Part shown: piece by piece, positions 62,460 through 64,000 of the stretch
How the letters are laid out: each line of letters starts with the position of its first letter
Numbering within the stretch: position 1 is the stretch's first letter
Assembly (NCBI RefSeq): GCF_014207905.1
Contig: NZ_JACHLB010000004.1
Location: 310,001-374,000, forward strand
DNA: 64,000 bases
Direction of reading: 5' to 3'
From: Flavobacterium notoginsengisoli
GTDB lineage: Bacteria; Bacteroidota; Bacteroidia; Flavobacteriales; Flavobacteriaceae
Notes under the pieces: model-generated
The model's input: the letters and a program-made list of their open reading frames with translations, nothing else
Databases searched by the model: none
Told to the model about the DNA's origin: nothing
Made by a program: the position numbers and the translations under genes

Positions 62460-64000
62460 TTAAACCGCAATTGGCGCAGCCAGACAGCTTTCTGGAATAT
62501 TAAATGCATTTACCAAAGCCACTGCGTCTGGTCGAATATCCCAACAAAGCTGATTTACAATTTTACGGACTGCTTTGGTTTTAACCGCTTCCATATAACC
62601 ATCTTCTAAATACCAAGCTTTGTTTTTCTCTATTTGCGAAAGTGCATATAATTGATTTAATCTTGTCAAAATTGCTTTAGATTTTTCATCTTCAACTTCT
62701 TTTATTGCCGTTTGAAATTGCTCTAAAACAACTCTTTCCAAATAAGCTTGAGCGACATCAATCATTTGATGCTGAACGACATTAAACGCATCATAAGCTT
62801 CTAAACCACTATCTACCAATTTTTTAATACGTCTTGCTGCCGAAGCCAAAATCGTTTTTTCTCTGTGAACAAATGCCTGAAGATGAAATTCGCTGTCTAA
62901 TAAATGTTCATCGTCTGTTCTTCGGGTTGCTATTGGATTTTTCTCCGTAATTGCTGTCTTGGCATTTTCATAAACATAATTGATAATTCCAAGCGAACCC
63001 ATTTCACCGAAAGATTTTCTGAATTCAGACAAACGGTTTTTAGCCACCAATTGCATTAAAACAGTATTATCTCCTTCAAAAGTGGTATAAATCTCAGTAT
63101 CATTTTTTAATGCATCTATCCTATTTTCAGACAAATAACCTTTTCCGCCGCAAGCTTCACGGCATTCTTGTAAAATATCTCTTGTGCTCCAAGTTGAATA
63201 CGATTTCATTCCCGCCGCCAAAGCTTCGATTTCCTGCATTTCACTTTCTGTTCTTTTCAAAAATCTGTTTGTCAAATATTGAAGAGCAAAATGTACTGCA
63301 TATGTTTTGGCCAAATGAGGCAATAATCGACGCTGATGCATTCTGTAATTTAAAATCGGAACTTCAGAACCGCCTTCTGGTCCAAATTGTCTTCTTTGAT
63401 CGCTGTAGCGAATGGCAATCGTCAATCCAGATTTTGCCGCCGCTAAAGCCGAGCGTGGAATCCCGATTCTTCCTCCTACCAAAGTTCCTAACATGGTAAA
63501 AAATCTTCTATTATCACTCGGAATCGGACTTTCGAATTCGCCTTTATCATTTACAGAAGCAAAACGATCCAGCATCTCATCTTTCGGAATTACAACATTA
63601 TCGAAGCTGATTGTTCCGTTATCTACTCCGTTTAACCCCATTTTATGACCACAATCTCCAATTGTTACGCCTTCTACGACATTTCCGTTCGTGTCGCGTA
63701 ATGGAACCACAAAAGCATTCACACCATAATCGTGTCCATCAATAATCAGTTTTGCAAATACAGTTGCCATTTGTCCGTGAACTGCAGCGTTACCGATATA
63801 TTCTTTCTGAGCGTTTTTATTTGGTGTATGAATCGTAAAAGTTTGATCGTTATGATTGTACGTTGCCGTAGTTTCTAAACCTTTTACATTAGATCCGTGA
63901 TGTGTTTCGGTCATGGCAAAACAGCCTGGAAGTTTTAATGAACCAATATCTTTTAAATATTTCGCGTAATGTTTTTCAGTTCCTAAAGACTGAACGCTCA
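62460..64000 (-). CDS. acyl-CoA oxidase/dehydrogenase family protein, N-terminal part outside window
   Basis: The frame remains open from 64000 down to the stop at 62460, so the N-terminus lies to the right of the window. Signature segments: GCFAMTETHHGSNVKG (FAD/substrate site), NAFVVPLRDTNGNVVEGVTI, MGLNGVDNGTISFDNVVIPK, and the late CREACGGKGYLSENRIDALK with TEIYTTFEGDNTVLMQLVAK. Catalytic Glu of the oxidase type is in FEGDN. The long C-terminal part matches the peroxisomal acyl-CoA oxidase branch, which transfers electrons to oxygen or a carrier in fatty-acid beta-oxidation. It is followed by a dispersed palindrome. Confidence 0.93.
   Translation of the reverse strand, partial: SVQSLGTEKHYAKYLKDIGSLKLPGCFAMTETHHGSNVKGLETTATYNHNDQTFTIHTPNKNAQKEYIGNAAVHGQMATVFAKLIIDGHDYGVNAFVVPLRDTNGNVVEGVTIGDCGHKMGLNGVDNGTISFDNVVIPKDEMLDRFASVNDKGEFESPIPSDNRRFFTMLGTLVGGRIGIPRSALAAAKSGLTIAIRYSDQRRQFGPEGGSEVPILNYRMHQRRLLPHLAKTYAVHFALQYLTNRFLKRTESEMQEIEALAAGMKSYSTWSTRDILQECREACGGKGYLSENRIDALKNDTEIYTTFEGDNTVLMQLVAKNRLSEFRKSFGEMGSLGIINYVYENAKTAITEKNPIATRRTDDEHLLDSEFHLQAFVHREKTILASAARRIKKLVDSGLEAYDAFNVVQHQMIDVAQAYLERVVLEQFQTAIKEVEDEKSKAILTRLNQLYALSQIEKNKAWYLEDGYMEAVKTKAVRKIVNQLCWDIRPDAVALVNAFNIPESCLAAPIAV

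Overview
The window looks like chromosomal DNA of a Flavobacterium-type member of the Bacteroidota. It is AT-rich, carries a SusD-family protein, PorT-like and D15-like barrels, a DUF6377-type regulator and GH2/GH3 glycosidases, and at two places has the Bacteroidota promoter pattern TTG/TTTG, about 19-20 bases, TAnnTTTG. Intergenic spaces are full of palindromic dispersed repeats. I see no tRNA, rRNA, IS transposase, prophage or CRISPR array.

Layout. 1-3.9 kb: end of a SusD-type uptake operon with a lipoprotein, a di-haem cytochrome c peroxidase (TTG start) and a small secreted protein. 4-6.9 kb: a barrel protein and an unknown secreted protein with an internal duplication. 6.9-15.5 kb: a divalent-metal efflux operon read leftward (DUF6660-like protein, CzcA, CzcC, CzcB, Zn/Cd-type P-type ATPase). 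15.8-17.7 kb: two barrel proteins. 17.8-24.4 kb: five-gene signalling operon (REC-kinase, CHASE3 hybrid kinase, response regulator, CheR, CheB) without other chemotaxis genes. 24.8-41.4 kb: a run of stress-associated families (SDR, SemiSWEET, PAS kinase plus response regulator, PPOX, Nei/Fpg plus DUF72, DUF892, acidic protein, DUF1328, topoisomerase IB, DUF7218, FAD oxidase, DUF4142). 41.6-48.2 kb: leftward genes separated by octamer-periodic repeats (amidohydrolase, AraC, aldo/keto reductase, alcohol dehydrogenase, cupin, AraC). 48.5-51.3 kb: GH2. 52-54.3 kb: TlpA-like thioredoxin; ArsR plus Old Yellow Enzyme. 54.3-55.7 kb: tyrS with its leader. 56-62.2 kb: acyltransferase, DUF1349, GH3 and a DUF6377-type regulator. 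62.5-64 kb: acyl-CoA oxidase/dehydrogenase running off the right edge.

The most notable signal is at tyrS. A promoter is followed immediately by a 36-codon reading frame with six Tyr codons (three in a row), then a GC-rich terminator ending 12-15 bases before the tyrS start. A segment of the leader just downstream of the Tyr run can pair with the terminator's left arm. This has the form of leader-peptide attenuation controlling tyrosyl-tRNA synthetase.

The second theme is the repeats. They form nested palindromes, occupy several junctions of the metal-efflux operon, encode the signal peptide of CzcB, and supply the stop codons of several genes at 41-46 kb and 56 kb. These readings rest on pattern recognition alone; no database search or folding was run.
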